NCBI GenBank assembly: GCA_963703325.1 | Contig: OY969805.1 | Span: 2,914,001 to 2,978,000 of the forward strand | Reading direction: 5' to 3' | DNA: 64,000 nt | Origin: Aquilonibacter sp963703325 | Lineage (GTDB): Bacteria; Vulcanimicrobiota; Vulcanimicrobiia; Vulcanimicrobiales; Vulcanimicrobiaceae | In this document: one piece after another, positions 7,797 to 16,820 of the stretch | How the letters are laid out: each line of letters starts with the position of its first letter | Position numbering within the stretch: the first letter of the stretch is position 1 | Translations under genes and position numbers: made by a program | Notes under the pieces: model-generated | The model's input: only the letters and a program-made list of their open reading frames with translations | What the model was told of the DNA's origin: nothing | The model's database searches: none

Positions 7797-8611
7797 TCGA
7801 CGCGACCGATCCGCGCTGGCTCGCCCTTGCGCGCGACGACCTGAGGCTCGAAGGCTACGCCGTTATTGCAAATTTCTTCGATCGACGCCTGATCGAATCC
7901 ACGCGCCCGGCCCTGTATTCGGCGTACGACGATGTTAAGGCAGCGGTCGGCGCGGAACCACTCGCGCGCGCGGGCGAACTCGGCGTCGTGCGCATCCCGT
8001 TTCTTTTCAGCGACGTTTTCTTCGAGTACTTGCGATTGCCGCCGGTGCTGGAACTCATCGACGCGACGGTTGGGAATACGGCGATCCTGCACCTCATGAA
8101 CGGGTTCATTCTTCCGTCCGCCGCACGCGACAAAAGCGCCGAAGGCGTGTTTCAGCAGTCGTTCCACCGCGACTTTCCGCGCTACATGAACGGCTATCTC
8201 GCCTCGATAAATCTCTTTGTCGCGATCGACCCGTTCACGACGAACAACGGTGCCACACTGGTCGTCCCCGGGAGCCATCAACAGGATGTGGCGCCGCCGG
8301 ACGATTACATGCGTGCGCGAGCGATTCCGGTCGTTGCCGATGCGGGCTCATTGCTGCTTTTCGATTCGACGCTCTGGCACGCCGCCGGGCAAAACACCTC
8401 GGGCGGCGACCGCCTTGCGATGAACATTCAGGTCACACGGTCATTTTTCAAGCAGCAGATCGACTACGTCCGAGCGATCGGCTCCGCCAAGATTCTCGAG
8501 CTTCCGGACCGTTCGCAGCAGCTACTGGGCTGGTACACTCGGGTGGTCACGTCGCTCGACGAGTACTATCGTCCGGAGGCCGAGCGCCTCTATCGCCGGG
8601 GACAGGGCTAA
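7793..8611 (+). CDS. Phytanoyl-CoA dioxygenase (PhyH) family protein
   Basis: 272 residues from the ATG at 7793, which overlaps the rmlA stop. The frame is open further upstream but that part is antisense-like sequence. The fold is Fe(II)/2-oxoglutarate dioxygenase. FHRDFPRYM supplies the HxD iron ligands near residue 123. The C-terminal WHAAGQN supplies the distal His, and GDRLAMNIQVTRSF the 2-oxoglutarate Arg region. PhyH proteins in glycan clusters hydroxylate or otherwise oxidise small substrates; the substrate is unknown. Last gene of the operon starting at 5324. Confidence 0.78.
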   Translation: MIDATDPRWLALARDDLRLEGYAVIANFFDRRLIESTRPALYSAYDDVKAAVGAEPLARAGELGVVRIPFLFSDVFFEYLRLPPVLELIDATVGNTAILHLMNGFILPSAARDKSAEGVFQQSFHRDFPRYMNGYLASINLFVAIDPFTTNNGATLVVPGSHQQDVAPPDDYMRARAIPVVADAGSLLLFDSTLWHAAGQNTSGGDRLAMNIQVTRSFFKQQIDYVRAIGSAKILELPDRSQQLLGWYTRVVTSLDEYYRPEAERLYRRGQG

Positions 8612-8618
8612 CGCACTC

Positions 8619-9536
8619 CTAGCGCTCGAGACGAGCGAGACCAAATCCGGTTAACCCGTACGCGTTACCGTTGTACGCCATGTAACGCTCACCGTCCGCA
8701 TCGAAAATCCATGGATAGCACTGCATGTCATTTTCCCACGCCGCGGGTTTGGTAGGCGCAAACGTTACCAGTTCGTCCATGCGCTGCCACACCAACCCAT
8801 CGGTCGATTCGGCATACCCGATCTTGTACCGGTCGCCGCGATACGGAAACCACATGCGGTAACGGTCAGGATCGCGCACGACGCTTGGCCGCGCGATCGC
8901 GTATTCGCCGGGTTTGAAGTCGATGCAAACGCGGCCTTCGCGATCCCAGCTCAGTCCGTCCGATGATTCCGCGTACCGGATGTGATAGTAGTGCTTCGGC
9001 CGGTCATCTTCCATTGTCCAGCGCACGCCGGACATGTACCACATGCGATACCGGCCTTCGTCGTGGAGAACGCACGGACTCGCTACGAGGTAGGGGTCCA
9101 CCGCATTTCGATCCAGGATCGGCGCTTGCGAGATCTTCTCGAAACGTTCGCCGTCGTCGCTCGCCGCGACTCCGACGGCATAATAGAATGGAACGGTTTG
9201 ACCCAACATCACGCCGGTGTAATAGATCAGCCGGCGGCTACCGATCTCGAGCACGCAAGACGGCAGCGCACCGCGATCGTCGAACGTCCCAAGCTCTCCG
9301 AATCGCACGACCGGCTCGGACATCACCGCCGTGACGCGCGCGTCGCGAAGGGAAAGCTCGACAAATCCGCTTTGGCCGCGCCCCGCGTCGTCGCGTCCTC
9401 CCACTAGCACCCGCGCATGCCCGTCCCGCACCGAAGTGACAACGGGTAGTGCGGCATGCGTGCGCATCCACGGTGCTCGATCCGTCGGATCGAGGACGCA
9501 GCCCAGGCGCTGCCAACGTTGTACTGGAGATTGCAC
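8619..9536 (-). CDS. Five-bladed beta-propeller glycosidase-like protein (GH43/GH32/GH130-type)
   Basis: 305 residues without signal peptide. Repeating sequence units are of the form RYRMWYMSG, YHIRYAESSDGLSWDREG, DRYRMWFPYRGDRYKIGYAESTDGLVWQR and GERYMAYNGNAYG. This is the pattern of propeller glycosidases, in which each blade ends in a W/Y-rich strand. Acidic residues (NAVDPYL near residue 141, EDD near 175) could be catalytic, but I cannot assign the family or confirm activity. Convergent with the preceding operon and divergent from the methyltransferase at 9599. Possibly trims the glycan encoded by the island. Confidence 0.6.
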   Translation of the reverse strand: MQSPVQRWQRLGCVLDPTDRAPWMRTHAALPVVTSVRDGHARVLVGGRDDAGRGQSGFVELSLRDARVTAVMSEPVVRFGELGTFDDRGALPSCVLEIGSRRLIYYTGVMLGQTVPFYYAVGVAASDDGERFEKISQAPILDRNAVDPYLVASPCVLHDEGRYRMWYMSGVRWTMEDDRPKHYYHIRYAESSDGLSWDREGRVCIDFKPGEYAIARPSVVRDPDRYRMWFPYRGDRYKIGYAESTDGLVWQRMDELVTFAPTKPAAWENDMQCYPWIFDADGERYMAYNGNAYGLTGFGLARLER

Positions 9537-9598
9537 GGCCGCAAAGTTTGGTGGGAAGCGGGGAGCGTTCCTCCCCTTGCACCTCGAACGATGCTTTC

Positions 9599-10690
9599 GT
9601 GATCTGCGTCGTTTGCTCGGGGAATGCGTTTGAACGTTTGATCGATCCTCAACCGGATCGCAGCATTGTCAGCGATCTTCGCGTCGTTCCGGCGCCGCTC
9701 GACAAATGGCGCTGTCGAACGTGCGGTGCAATTCGCCGGCGAGAAACCGACGGCATGACGAACTTATTTGAGACAAATTACGATCTGTACGCACATGAAC
9801 CCGGCCGTGTCGACGAGGTGCGGCGACAAGGCGGGTACGCGCGATGGCTCGCGTCGATGCTTGGAGCGCCCGATTCATGTTTCGAGGCCGGCAGCGGAAA
9901 CGGGTCGCTTCTTCTCGCGCTTGCGGAGCAGTGGCCACAGGCCGCAATGCGCGGGGTCGAGCCGGCCGACGGCGCCGCGGCGGCAGCGCGGCACGCAGGA
10001 CTCGAGGTTACCACCGGATATCTACGCGAGCGCGAGAACGGTGCAGCGACGGCCGAGCTTGCATTTGCCGTCAACGTCATCGAGCACACGGCCGCGCCGC
10101 TGGACTTCTTGCGCGCGCTTGCATCGCACGGTGATCGTGTCGCGATCGTCTGCCCGGACGGTTCACTGCCCAACAGCGAGGTGCTGTTCGGCGATCATCT
10201 TCATTCACTGCACCCCGAACACGTTACGGCACTCTTTGCCGCGGCTGGATTGCAGGTGGAAAGGGCCGAACGAGCGCCCCGCGAGCTCGGATACTTTCAG
10301 ATCGTGCTCGGAACGCGCGGGTCGTCGCCGGCCGAGCACGACGCCTGGCCGTCTACTGATGATACGGCGAGCTACTTGGCTGCCTGGCGATCGCTCGACG
10401 ACACCTTGATCGAACGCCTGGGCGATGCGGAGGTCGTCGCTTTTGGGGCCGGTGAAGCGGCCGGATTGCTCCGCGCCTATGCCCCGCGCGCCTGGTCACG
10501 AGTCGTGATATGCGCGGTCGACGCTCCCGATGTCGACCACTTCGGCGAACTCGCGGTCGTCGACGCGCGCGGGCTCGAGCCAAGCACGATCCTCTTGGCG
10601 GTGCGGCCGGCCGTTCAACCCACACTGGAGGCGAAGCTGCAGGCGCAGGGACATCGGGTGGTGCGCTGGGACGACATCGTTCCGCGCTAG
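9599..10690 (+). CDS. Class I SAM methyltransferase with N-terminal zinc motif (sugar C-methyltransferase-like)
   Basis: 363 residues from a GTG at 9599. This is the only in-frame start close before the first zinc pair (CVVC at residues 3-6, then CRTC about 38 residues later). The SAM-binding loop CFEAGSGNGSLLLALAE and AVNVIEHTAAPLDFLRAL follow. The C-terminal third (VVAFGAGEAAGLLRAYAP) looks like the extra Rossmann-like domain of nucleotide-sugar C-methyltransferases. No Shine-Dalgarno is evident. A perfect 6-bp hairpin (9560-9576) lies in the divergent spacer. Proposed role: methylation of a dTDP-keto sugar. Confidence 0.68.
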   Translation: MICVVCSGNAFERLIDPQPDRSIVSDLRVVPAPLDKWRCRTCGAIRRRETDGMTNLFETNYDLYAHEPGRVDEVRRQGGYARWLASMLGAPDSCFEAGSGNGSLLLALAEQWPQAAMRGVEPADGAAAAARHAGLEVTTGYLRERENGAATAELAFAVNVIEHTAAPLDFLRALASHGDRVAIVCPDGSLPNSEVLFGDHLHSLHPEHVTALFAAAGLQVERAERAPRELGYFQIVLGTRGSSPAEHDAWPSTDDTASYLAAWRSLDDTLIERLGDAEVVAFGAGEAAGLLRAYAPRAWSRVVICAVDAPDVDHFGELAVVDARGLEPSTILLAVRPAVQPTLEAKLQAQGHRVVRWDDIVPR

Positions 10691-10746
10691 CGTCGCGACC
10701 GGTATAGGAGATTGCGCTTGCCAGCCGATAATTTGAACGATATGCA

Positions 10747-11904
10747 GTGCTCGAACCCTCGGCTCGCGTGATTCCGTTCAACAAGGCCTCCTTCGTCGGC
10801 AACGAGCAGGCGTATATGGCGCAGGCGATCGCCAATCGCCACATTTCCGGCGATGGACCGTTCACGAAGAAGACGCAAGCGCTCCTCGAAGGAGCCATGG
10901 GCGCGCCGCAAGTGCTGCTCACCACGAGCTGTACCCACGCGCTCGAGATGAGCGCGTTGCTCCTCGATCTCGAACCGGGCGACGAGGTCATCGTCCCAGC
11001 GTTCACGTTCGTTTCTACGGTGAATGCCTTTGCGCTCCGTCGTGCCGTTGCGGTCTTCGTCGATATCCGTCCAGATACGTTGAACATTGACGAGCGGCTG
11101 ATCGAAGCCGCGATCACGCCCAAGACGAAAGCCATCGTCGTCGTTCACTATGCCGGAGTCGCGTGCGAAATGGATGCGATCGACGATATCGCGCAGCGTC
11201 ACGGCCTCGTCTTGATCGAGGACAACGCGCACGGGCTTTTCGCGACCTACCAAGGAAAGCAGCTCGGCACCTTCGGCGCTCTCGCGACACAAAGCTTTCA
11301 CGAGACGAAGAACTTCACGTGCGGCGAAGGCGGCGCGCTTGTCGTTAACGAGCCGCGCTACATGGAGCGTGCCGAAATCCTCCGCGAGAAGGGAACGAAC
11401 CGCGCGCGCTTCTTTCGGGGAGCGGTCGACAAATATACCTGGGTCGACTTGGGATCGAGCTACGTCCCTAGCGACTTGTTGGCGGCGTTTCTTCTGGCCC
11501 AACTCGAGCATCGAGAATCGATCCAACACGCGCGAAAGCAGATCTGGATGCGATACCACGAGGGGCTGCGCGATTGGGCGCAAGCCCACGGCGTGCAACT
11601 TCCGCACATCCCCGCCGATCGGGAGCAATCGCACCACATGTTCTACATGCTCCTTCCGACGCTGCACGAGCGCGCACGCTTTCTGGCCGAATTGCAGCGC
11701 AACGGCGTCAACGCCGTCTTTCACTACACGCCGCTCCATCGCTCCGAAGCGGCTGCGCGGCTCGGCGCTCGCGGCGATTGCCCGGTAACCGAGAGCGTCA
11801 GCGACCGTCTCGTACGTCTTCCATTCTACAACAGTCTTGCGTTTGAGGATCAGACGACGGTCATCGAGGCCGTTGTGAGCTTTGCACCGGCGGTGCGCGT
11901 ATGA
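10747..11904 (+). CDS. wecE: dTDP-4-amino-4,6-dideoxygalactose transaminase WecE (RffA)
   Basis: 385 residues of the DegT/DnrJ/EryC1 PLP family, matching enterobacterial WecE along its whole length in remembered sequence blocks. These are IPFNKASFVGNE, GDEVIVPAFTFVSTVNAF, FVDIRPDTLNIDE, VVHYAGVACEMD, SFHETKNFTCGEGGA (PLP Lys in HETKN), EKGTNRARFFRG and DKYTWVDLGSSY. It transfers an amino group from Glu to dTDP-4-keto-6-deoxyglucose, giving dTDP-Fuc4N. GTG at 10747 is chosen; GTG at 10768 is an alternative, and neither has a ribosome-binding site. The stop overlaps the next gene (ATGA). Confidence 0.9.
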   Translation: MLEPSARVIPFNKASFVGNEQAYMAQAIANRHISGDGPFTKKTQALLEGAMGAPQVLLTTSCTHALEMSALLLDLEPGDEVIVPAFTFVSTVNAFALRRAVAVFVDIRPDTLNIDERLIEAAITPKTKAIVVVHYAGVACEMDAIDDIAQRHGLVLIEDNAHGLFATYQGKQLGTFGALATQSFHETKNFTCGEGGALVVNEPRYMERAEILREKGTNRARFFRGAVDKYTWVDLGSSYVPSDLLAAFLLAQLEHRESIQHARKQIWMRYHEGLRDWAQAHGVQLPHIPADREQSHHMFYMLLPTLHERARFLAELQRNGVNAVFHYTPLHRSEAAARLGARGDCPVTESVSDRLVRLPFYNSLAFEDQTTVIEAVVSFAPAVRV

Positions 11905-12563
11905 AAAAAGCCTTCATCTTCGGAACGACCGATTTCGCTCAGGTCGCGGTGCCGTATCTTCGCGACGATAGCGATTACGACGTTGAAGCGTTCGTCGTGA
12001 ACGAAAGCTACATTACCGAGCGCGAGATCCTCGGACTTCCGGTGGTCCCTTTCGAAAACGTGCTTGCTACCCACCCCCCGCGCGAGTACGTCGCCTTTGT
12101 CGGCGTCGGATACAGCAAGGTCAACGCCGTCCGGCGCAAGCTCTACGATTCGTTGAAAGAGCTTGGCTATACGCTTCCGACCTATATCCATTCGACGGTG
12201 CACCGGTGGCCGGAGACGACCTTTGGCGAAGGGTCCTTCATCTTTGAAAATAACGTGATCCAGCCGTTCGTTTCGGTAGGAAACAACTGCGTGCTCTGGA
12301 GCGGCAATCACATCGGCCATCACTCAAAGATCGGCAATCACGTGTTTATCGCGAGCCACGCCGTTGTCTCGGGCCGCTGCACGATCGGAGACAACTGTTT
12401 CGTCGGTGTCAACGCAACGTTCCGCGATGGCATCACGGTGGCGCCCGATTGCGTTATCGGTGCCGGAGCGATCTTGCTCAAAGATACGGTTGCCGCAGGA
12501 GTTTATAAAGCGGCACAAACCGATCCGGCGGAACGCCGCAGCAACGAACTGCGTAACTTCTAA
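11901..12563 (+). CDS. PglD/NeuD-type sugar N- or O-acyltransferase (left-handed beta-helix)
   Basis: 220 residues. The N-terminal Rossmann-like part (KKAFIFGTTDFAQVAVPYL) binds the UDP/dTDP-sugar in PglD-like enzymes. The C-terminal half is a hexapeptide-repeat beta-helix (FGEGSFIFENNVIQPFVSVGNN, IGHHSKIGNHVFIASHAVVSG, IGDNCFVGVNATFRDG), with His in GHHSKIG and ASHAVVSG as candidate catalytic bases. Immediately downstream of wecE with overlapping codons, it is the best candidate to acetylate dTDP-Fuc4N, replacing the unrelated GNAT enzyme WecD. Confidence 0.8.
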   Translation: MKKAFIFGTTDFAQVAVPYLRDDSDYDVEAFVVNESYITEREILGLPVVPFENVLATHPPREYVAFVGVGYSKVNAVRRKLYDSLKELGYTLPTYIHSTVHRWPETTFGEGSFIFENNVIQPFVSVGNNCVLWSGNHIGHHSKIGNHVFIASHAVVSGRCTIGDNCFVGVNATFRDGITVAPDCVIGAGAILLKDTVAAGVYKAAQTDPAERRSNELRNF

Positions 12564-12572
12564 GAGCCTCGA

Positions 12573-13277
12573 TTGGGAAAGCGCGTCGGGATCATTCAGT
12601 CGAATTACATCCCTTGGAAGGGCTATTTCGACTTCGTCGCCAGTGTCGATGAATTTGTCCTTTTAGACGAAGTTCAGTATACGCGCCGCGATTGGCGGAA
12701 TCGCAACAAAATCAAGACCGCGGACGGGCTGCGATGGCTCACGATTCCGGTCGACGTTAGCGGGAAGTACACGCAAGCGATTAACGAAACCCGGATTGCG
12801 GACCCGCGCTGGACAGGGGAGCACGTCGCGTCGCTGCGACATGCCTACGCACGCGCCGCGCACGCGAAGGAGCAATGGCCGTGGATCGAGGCGCTGTATG
12901 AGCGCGCGCAGACGCTCCCGCTGCTCACCGACGTCAACGAACTCTTCATTCGATCGATCGCCTCACGGCTTGGGATCGCAACGAACATTTCGCGGTCAAC
13001 CGACTATGCAAGCTCAGCCGGCAAGAACGAACGCCTCATGGGCATTTGCGAACAGCTCGGCGCGACGACCTATCTTTCCGGACCGGCTGCGGCGGGGTAC
13101 CTCGACGTGGAGCTGTGGCGCGAGCACGGGATCGCCGTCGAGTTCAAGAGCTACGATGGCTACCGCGAATATCAGCAGCTCTACGGACCCTTCGAGCACG
13201 GTGTGACCGTTCTCGATCTCTTTTTCAATGTAGGGGATGACGCGATCGGCTACTTTCGAGCGGGAACGCCCGCTTAG
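12573..13277 (+). CDS. WbqC-like family protein
   Basis: 234 residues with the WbqC signature: IIQSNYIPWKGYFDFVASVDEFVLLD at the N-terminus, then QYTRRDWRNRNKIKT and WLTIPVD. The C-terminal YLSGPAAAGYLD and TVLDLFFNVGDDA also fit. WbqC-like genes are found in O-antigen and capsule clusters, often with amino-sugar genes; the biochemical role is not established. The start is a TTG at 12573, nine bases after the preceding stop. Confidence 0.82.
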   Translation: MGKRVGIIQSNYIPWKGYFDFVASVDEFVLLDEVQYTRRDWRNRNKIKTADGLRWLTIPVDVSGKYTQAINETRIADPRWTGEHVASLRHAYARAAHAKEQWPWIEALYERAQTLPLLTDVNELFIRSIASRLGIATNISRSTDYASSAGKNERLMGICEQLGATTYLSGPAAAGYLDVELWREHGIAVEFKSYDGYREYQQLYGPFEHGVTVLDLFFNVGDDAIGYFRAGTPA

Positions 13278-14887
13278 CCCGACGCGCGCTGCAGACCGAG
13301 TTTTCGACGTGCTATCGCCTGCAAATCGGCGGCGTATGCCTTTGACTTGTCGAATGCATTGCACTCGCGCGACGTTATCTCGTGAACGGCCTTACCGTCT
13401 CGCAAGCGCAGTGCCGGATCGTCAACATAACGGAGCGCGATGCGCGCATAGTCGGCCGCATCGCCGGCCTTCGCGAGTTCGACGACACTCGAAAGCAACG
13501 ATCGGCCACCCGCGGTAATCGAGCTCATGCCCGTCGGATCGAGCGCAGCGTCTTCTGCCGGCAGCATTCCCACGATCGGGCAACCACCTTGCATCGCATC
13601 GAGCAACGATTGGCCGCCGACCCATGGGTACGTATCGCAATAGATGTCAATCGACTTCACGAGCGCGGGAGCTTCGTTCTGACGTGGGCCGAGGTAGCGC
13701 ACACGGTCCAGCACGCCTTCGGCCGTAAATCGGCGTCGCAGCGTGGCGATTGCATCGAGGCCGTCGCGCCCGGCAAGCACGAGCCATGCGCGACGATCGG
13801 ATTTCAAGATCAGCGAAAGTGCGTCGAGATAGGTCTCCGTGTTGCACTTCTCCATGCGTCCAAACGTCCCCAGGACGACCGCGTCGTCGGGCACGCCGAG
13901 ATACGATCGCGGAAGGGGTGAGGCGGCTTCGATCTCTTCACCCATCATGACCGAGCTGCCGTAATATTTGCTCAAGCCGGGCCATTCGGTGATCTCTTCC
14001 TGACGCGGATCGACCCCTTGATAGATCAGATCCCATTTTCCGATGAATGGTTCGAGGCTGCGATTCTCCCACGATTGCACCGGAGCAAGTCCGATCGTCG
14101 CGCACAGTTTCCCGACATTGTCGTAGAGCGACGTCGTCCACGAAATTGCATGAACGGGTTGCTGCTGGAAGTGCGCGATGAGCCACTCCACGCGCTGTTT
14201 CATGTTCTCCGCCGGCGATTGGAAGAACGGCACACCGAGCTCGGCAAGTTTCTGCAGCTTCGACGCGCTGTTTTGGGCGGAGCCGCTCGATACCACGCTC
14301 ACGTCGATCCCCAACCGTTTGAAGTGCTCGGCGCGCTTCAAGATGACGACGGTCGGACCATCCTCGTCCTGAACGGCCGAGCAGGTAATCGCGATGCGGA
14401 ACGGCTCGATCGGCGGAACGCGCAGCACCGGCGCCGGGAACAGTCGCGCCAGCGACGCGATCGCGGCATCGATTTCCCGATCGTGACCGTAAGCGATCAC
14501 CGAGCGCGAACGCTTGTCGTGCCGTTGCCCGGAAACGGCGCCCCTCGTGGTCGCAGTCTGCAGATATTGCATCGCGCCATCGAACCGTCCCGCGGCAGCG
14601 GCCTGGATGCCGATCTGCTTGAGTGTTTCGATGAACGGCTCGTCGATATCCGATAATACCGCCAGTCGCTCGACCGCGCTCACCGAAGACTGATCCTGGT
14701 AGTTGTGCTCTTTTGCGAGCCGTGCGGTCGCGTAAAGCGCTTCCCGGATTTTTGTGCGCGCGACGACAAGCGTCGCGAGCATACGCACCTCGCGATCCGG
14801 GGAATCGAGGAATTCCTTTACATCGCGTTCGTCGACGTCGAGACATTCGGCGAGAGCCTCGCGCAACTGCTCGAGGCTCAAGGGCAT
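13274..14887 (-). CDS. GT-B glycosyltransferase with helical N-terminal region
   Basis: 537 residues. The first 140 are helical (possible TPR-like scaffold). The rest is a GT-B fold: PFRIAITCSAVQDEDG starts the acceptor half, and LGTFGRMEK, WLVLAGRD, RVRYLGPRQNEAPALVKSIDIYCDT and WVGGQSLLDAMQGGCPIVGM form the nucleotide-sugar half. This resembles GT4/GT41-like enzymes. The helical front end plus GT-B tail recalls protein O-glycosyltransferases. GAGGG seven bases upstream supports the ATG at 14887. A sigma-28-like element lies 46 bases upstream, which would place it with the flagellar genes. It overlaps WbqC by four bases at the tail end. Confidence 0.75.
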   Translation of the reverse strand: MPLSLEQLREALAECLDVDERDVKEFLDSPDREVRMLATLVVARTKIREALYATARLAKEHNYQDQSSVSAVERLAVLSDIDEPFIETLKQIGIQAAAAGRFDGAMQYLQTATTRGAVSGQRHDKRSRSVIAYGHDREIDAAIASLARLFPAPVLRVPPIEPFRIAITCSAVQDEDGPTVVILKRAEHFKRLGIDVSVVSSGSAQNSASKLQKLAELGVPFFQSPAENMKQRVEWLIAHFQQQPVHAISWTTSLYDNVGKLCATIGLAPVQSWENRSLEPFIGKWDLIYQGVDPRQEEITEWPGLSKYYGSSVMMGEEIEAASPLPRSYLGVPDDAVVLGTFGRMEKCNTETYLDALSLILKSDRRAWLVLAGRDGLDAIATLRRRFTAEGVLDRVRYLGPRQNEAPALVKSIDIYCDTYPWVGGQSLLDAMQGGCPIVGMLPAEDAALDPTGMSSITAGGRSLLSSVVELAKAGDAADYARIALRYVDDPALRLRDGKAVHEITSRECNAFDKSKAYAADLQAIARRKLGLQRASG

Positions 14888-14932
14888 CGCGAACCCTCGT
14901 GCGAACGGGCGTACCTTCGGATCACTATGCTC

Positions 14933-14960
14933 TTATCGGCTTTGCCGGAAAGGGACCTTA
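14933..14960 (-). promoter_or_regulatory. Candidate sigma-28 (FliA) promoter ahead of a glycosyltransferase
   Basis: On the minus strand, TAAGGTCC (14953-14960) and a perfect GCCGATAA (14933-14940) are 12 bp apart. The flagellin promoter in this window has TAAAGTCC, 11 bp and GCCGATAT. The extra base of spacing weakens the case. Confidence 0.35.
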
Positions 14961-14970
14961 GGCCAATCTC

Positions 14971-15819
14971 ATGGACGAATTGCGGGAGAAAATGCTCGTC
15001 TTGCTCGGCAAAGGGCAGGCAGCATTCGGCTTTGACGATTCGGTCGGTGAGCGCGAGCTTGCAAAGGCGTTGAATCCGGATTGGCAGACGAATCTCTTCG
15101 ACATGATTGCATCCGTTATAAAGATGCCGGGCTATTGGTCGACACCGCGCAGTACGCTCGAGGTCGGCTGCGGCAGCGGATCGTTCGTCACCGCCGCCCT
15201 CAAACGCGGACAGGACGCATGGGGCATCGATAATGACGTCGACCGCCTGGCGGTGGGCGCAGCGCGCATTGGATCGTTCGGACTCGACCCGTCGTGGAAT
15301 GCGCGACTGCTTCACGGCGATGCAAGCGCCACCGGCTTCGAGCCCGATCGCTTCGACGTTGTCGTCGGCCACCAGTTCATCGAACACGTACCCGACCCCG
15401 CGGGAACGATCAGCGAGATGCTCCGCGTCACCAAGCGCGGCGGCTTCGTCGTGCTCTTTGCTCCCGACTACCGCGCGCCGTTCGAAGCACATTACGAGAT
15501 CCCGTGGCCGCCGTTTCTTTCGCGCGAATTGTGCAAATCGTGGCTCGACGGATTCAATCGGCCGTACGGCGGCCTCGAGCAATTCTTCTACACCACCGTG
15601 GCGCAAGTTCTCGGCATCCTCGAACCTTTAAACTGCCGCATCGTCACCGCGTATAACGATCGCCAGATCGAGCCACAGGTGATGCGGCACTTCGACTGCT
15701 CGACGCCGCAAGCGACGTTTGAATGCGCGCGGAAATTTCGCGTTACGTTCGAAGCGCGTCAGCTTCCCGAAAACTTCATGATTGCGACTAGCTTCGGCGT
15801 GGCCGTGCAGAAACTCTGA
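14971..15819 (+). CDS. Class I SAM-dependent methyltransferase
   Basis: 282 residues. It has a clear SAM fold: LEVGCGSGSFVTAAL at about residues 64-78, WGIDNDVDRLAVG (acidic residue after beta-2), LLHGDASATGF, and DVVVGHQFIEHVPDPAGTISEMLRV, which is the post-motif II helix typical of the Methyltransf_11 group. It sits between a glycosyltransferase and a sulfotransferase, so O-methylation of a glycan or its lipid/protein carrier is likely. The acceptor cannot be deduced. Divergent from the glycosyltransferase at 13274-14887. Confidence 0.85.
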   Translation: MDELREKMLVLLGKGQAAFGFDDSVGERELAKALNPDWQTNLFDMIASVIKMPGYWSTPRSTLEVGCGSGSFVTAALKRGQDAWGIDNDVDRLAVGAARIGSFGLDPSWNARLLHGDASATGFEPDRFDVVVGHQFIEHVPDPAGTISEMLRVTKRGGFVVLFAPDYRAPFEAHYEIPWPPFLSRELCKSWLDGFNRPYGGLEQFFYTTVAQVLGILEPLNCRIVTAYNDRQIEPQVMRHFDCSTPQATFECARKFRVTFEARQLPENFMIATSFGVAVQKL

Positions 15820-15826
15820 GGAAGCT

Positions 15827-16795
15827 CTAAAGTTTCGGCTCCGCGATCGTTGCCGAAGGCGGCTGCGAAATCGCCTTGATCTGCTGTTCGAGTTCCACCA
15901 CGCGCGCGGTCTTCTGATTGGCGATATTGGCAAGCTCCGCGAGCTTGCGGTACAGCGGCGCGGTGACGGCGCTCGTCAAGGTGCGGCTGACCGCGAAGAA
16001 ATCCGCGAAGCTCAAGGCGCTCACCAGATCGCGCCGCAGGAGCGCATCGTAGAGCGGCGCGGTGAACGGGAGACGGAAGGCGCTTGACGAGGCGTGATGG
16101 CGCAGTTCCGGCGCAATCACGCGGTCGAGCATTGCCTTGAGGTCTTCCTCGCTACCCGCATACGGCAACGCAAGTTTTTCGATCATGTAACGCGCCTGCT
16201 CAGCCGGCTTATCGATCCATTCCTGATATTCGACCACGCCCGCAATACGATCGCGACAGCCGAGCAGGGCATCGACGTTGTGCTCGAGCCACAAGAGTTC
16301 CGCGATGACCGGATCGAGCTTGCCGCGCGCAAAGAGCGAGCCGGCGACTTCGTTGGGGTGGCGGGTCACGAGCAGATAGCTCGGTTCCGCGCCGAGCTCG
16401 GCGACAATCTCTTCCCACATCGGCATCAGGCGCATCGTGCGTGGATCTTTGAAAGCCCAGAGCGGATGCGCGTCGAGTTGTCCCTTTACAAATGCAACGA
16501 TTTGGCTGCGCAGCGGCGCAATGCTCGGCGACTTCCACCACTGCGGAGGCAAGGCGCGCATTGAGGTCGGCGTGTCCCACGCCAGGCCGAACGCCGCTAG
16601 GATACGGTCTTGGAGATAGGAGATGGTCTGCGATTCGAAGTAGCCGCGCGCGTTCTCGTGCGTCGCGGGCATGAGATCTTCACTCAGCGCGACGCCAAGC
16701 TCGGTCAACACGTTGGTCGCCAGCGATGTGCCCGAGCGATGCATGCCGAGGACGAAAATAATCCGGGGTTTGCCCGCAGACTCTGACTGATTCAC
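15827..16795 (-). CDS. PAPS-dependent sulfotransferase family protein
   Basis: 322 residues. The 5'-phosphosulfate loop VLGMHRSGTS spans residues 15-24. The 3'-phosphate-binding block LLVTRHPNEVAGSL lies near residue 141. AFKDPRTMRL near residue 113 is also typical of bacterial glycan/polyketide sulfotransferases. The final 40 residues form a coiled coil (KLAELANIANQKTARVVELEQQIKAI). It should transfer sulfate from PAPS to a carbohydrate hydroxyl. It is followed 25 bases beyond its start by TauE-CysNC-CysD on the same strand, i.e. sits downstream of PAPS synthesis genes in the same transcript direction. Confidence 0.82.
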   Translation of the reverse strand: MNQSESAGKPRIIFVLGMHRSGTSLATNVLTELGVALSEDLMPATHENARGYFESQTISYLQDRILAAFGLAWDTPTSMRALPPQWWKSPSIAPLRSQIVAFVKGQLDAHPLWAFKDPRTMRLMPMWEEIVAELGAEPSYLLVTRHPNEVAGSLFARGKLDPVIAELLWLEHNVDALLGCRDRIAGVVEYQEWIDKPAEQARYMIEKLALPYAGSEEDLKAMLDRVIAPELRHHASSSAFRLPFTAPLYDALLRRDLVSALSFADFFAVSRTLTSAVTAPLYRKLAELANIANQKTARVVELEQQIKAISQPPSATIAEPKL

Positions 16796-16820
16796 GTTTA
16801 TTGGTATCGGTCCGGGGCGC

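Noticed and set aside
10724..10731. Perfect GCCGATAA (plus strand) just before wecE
   Set aside because: The bases 11 nt upstream (TAGGAGAT) do not resemble TAAAGTTT; not enough for a sigma-28 call.
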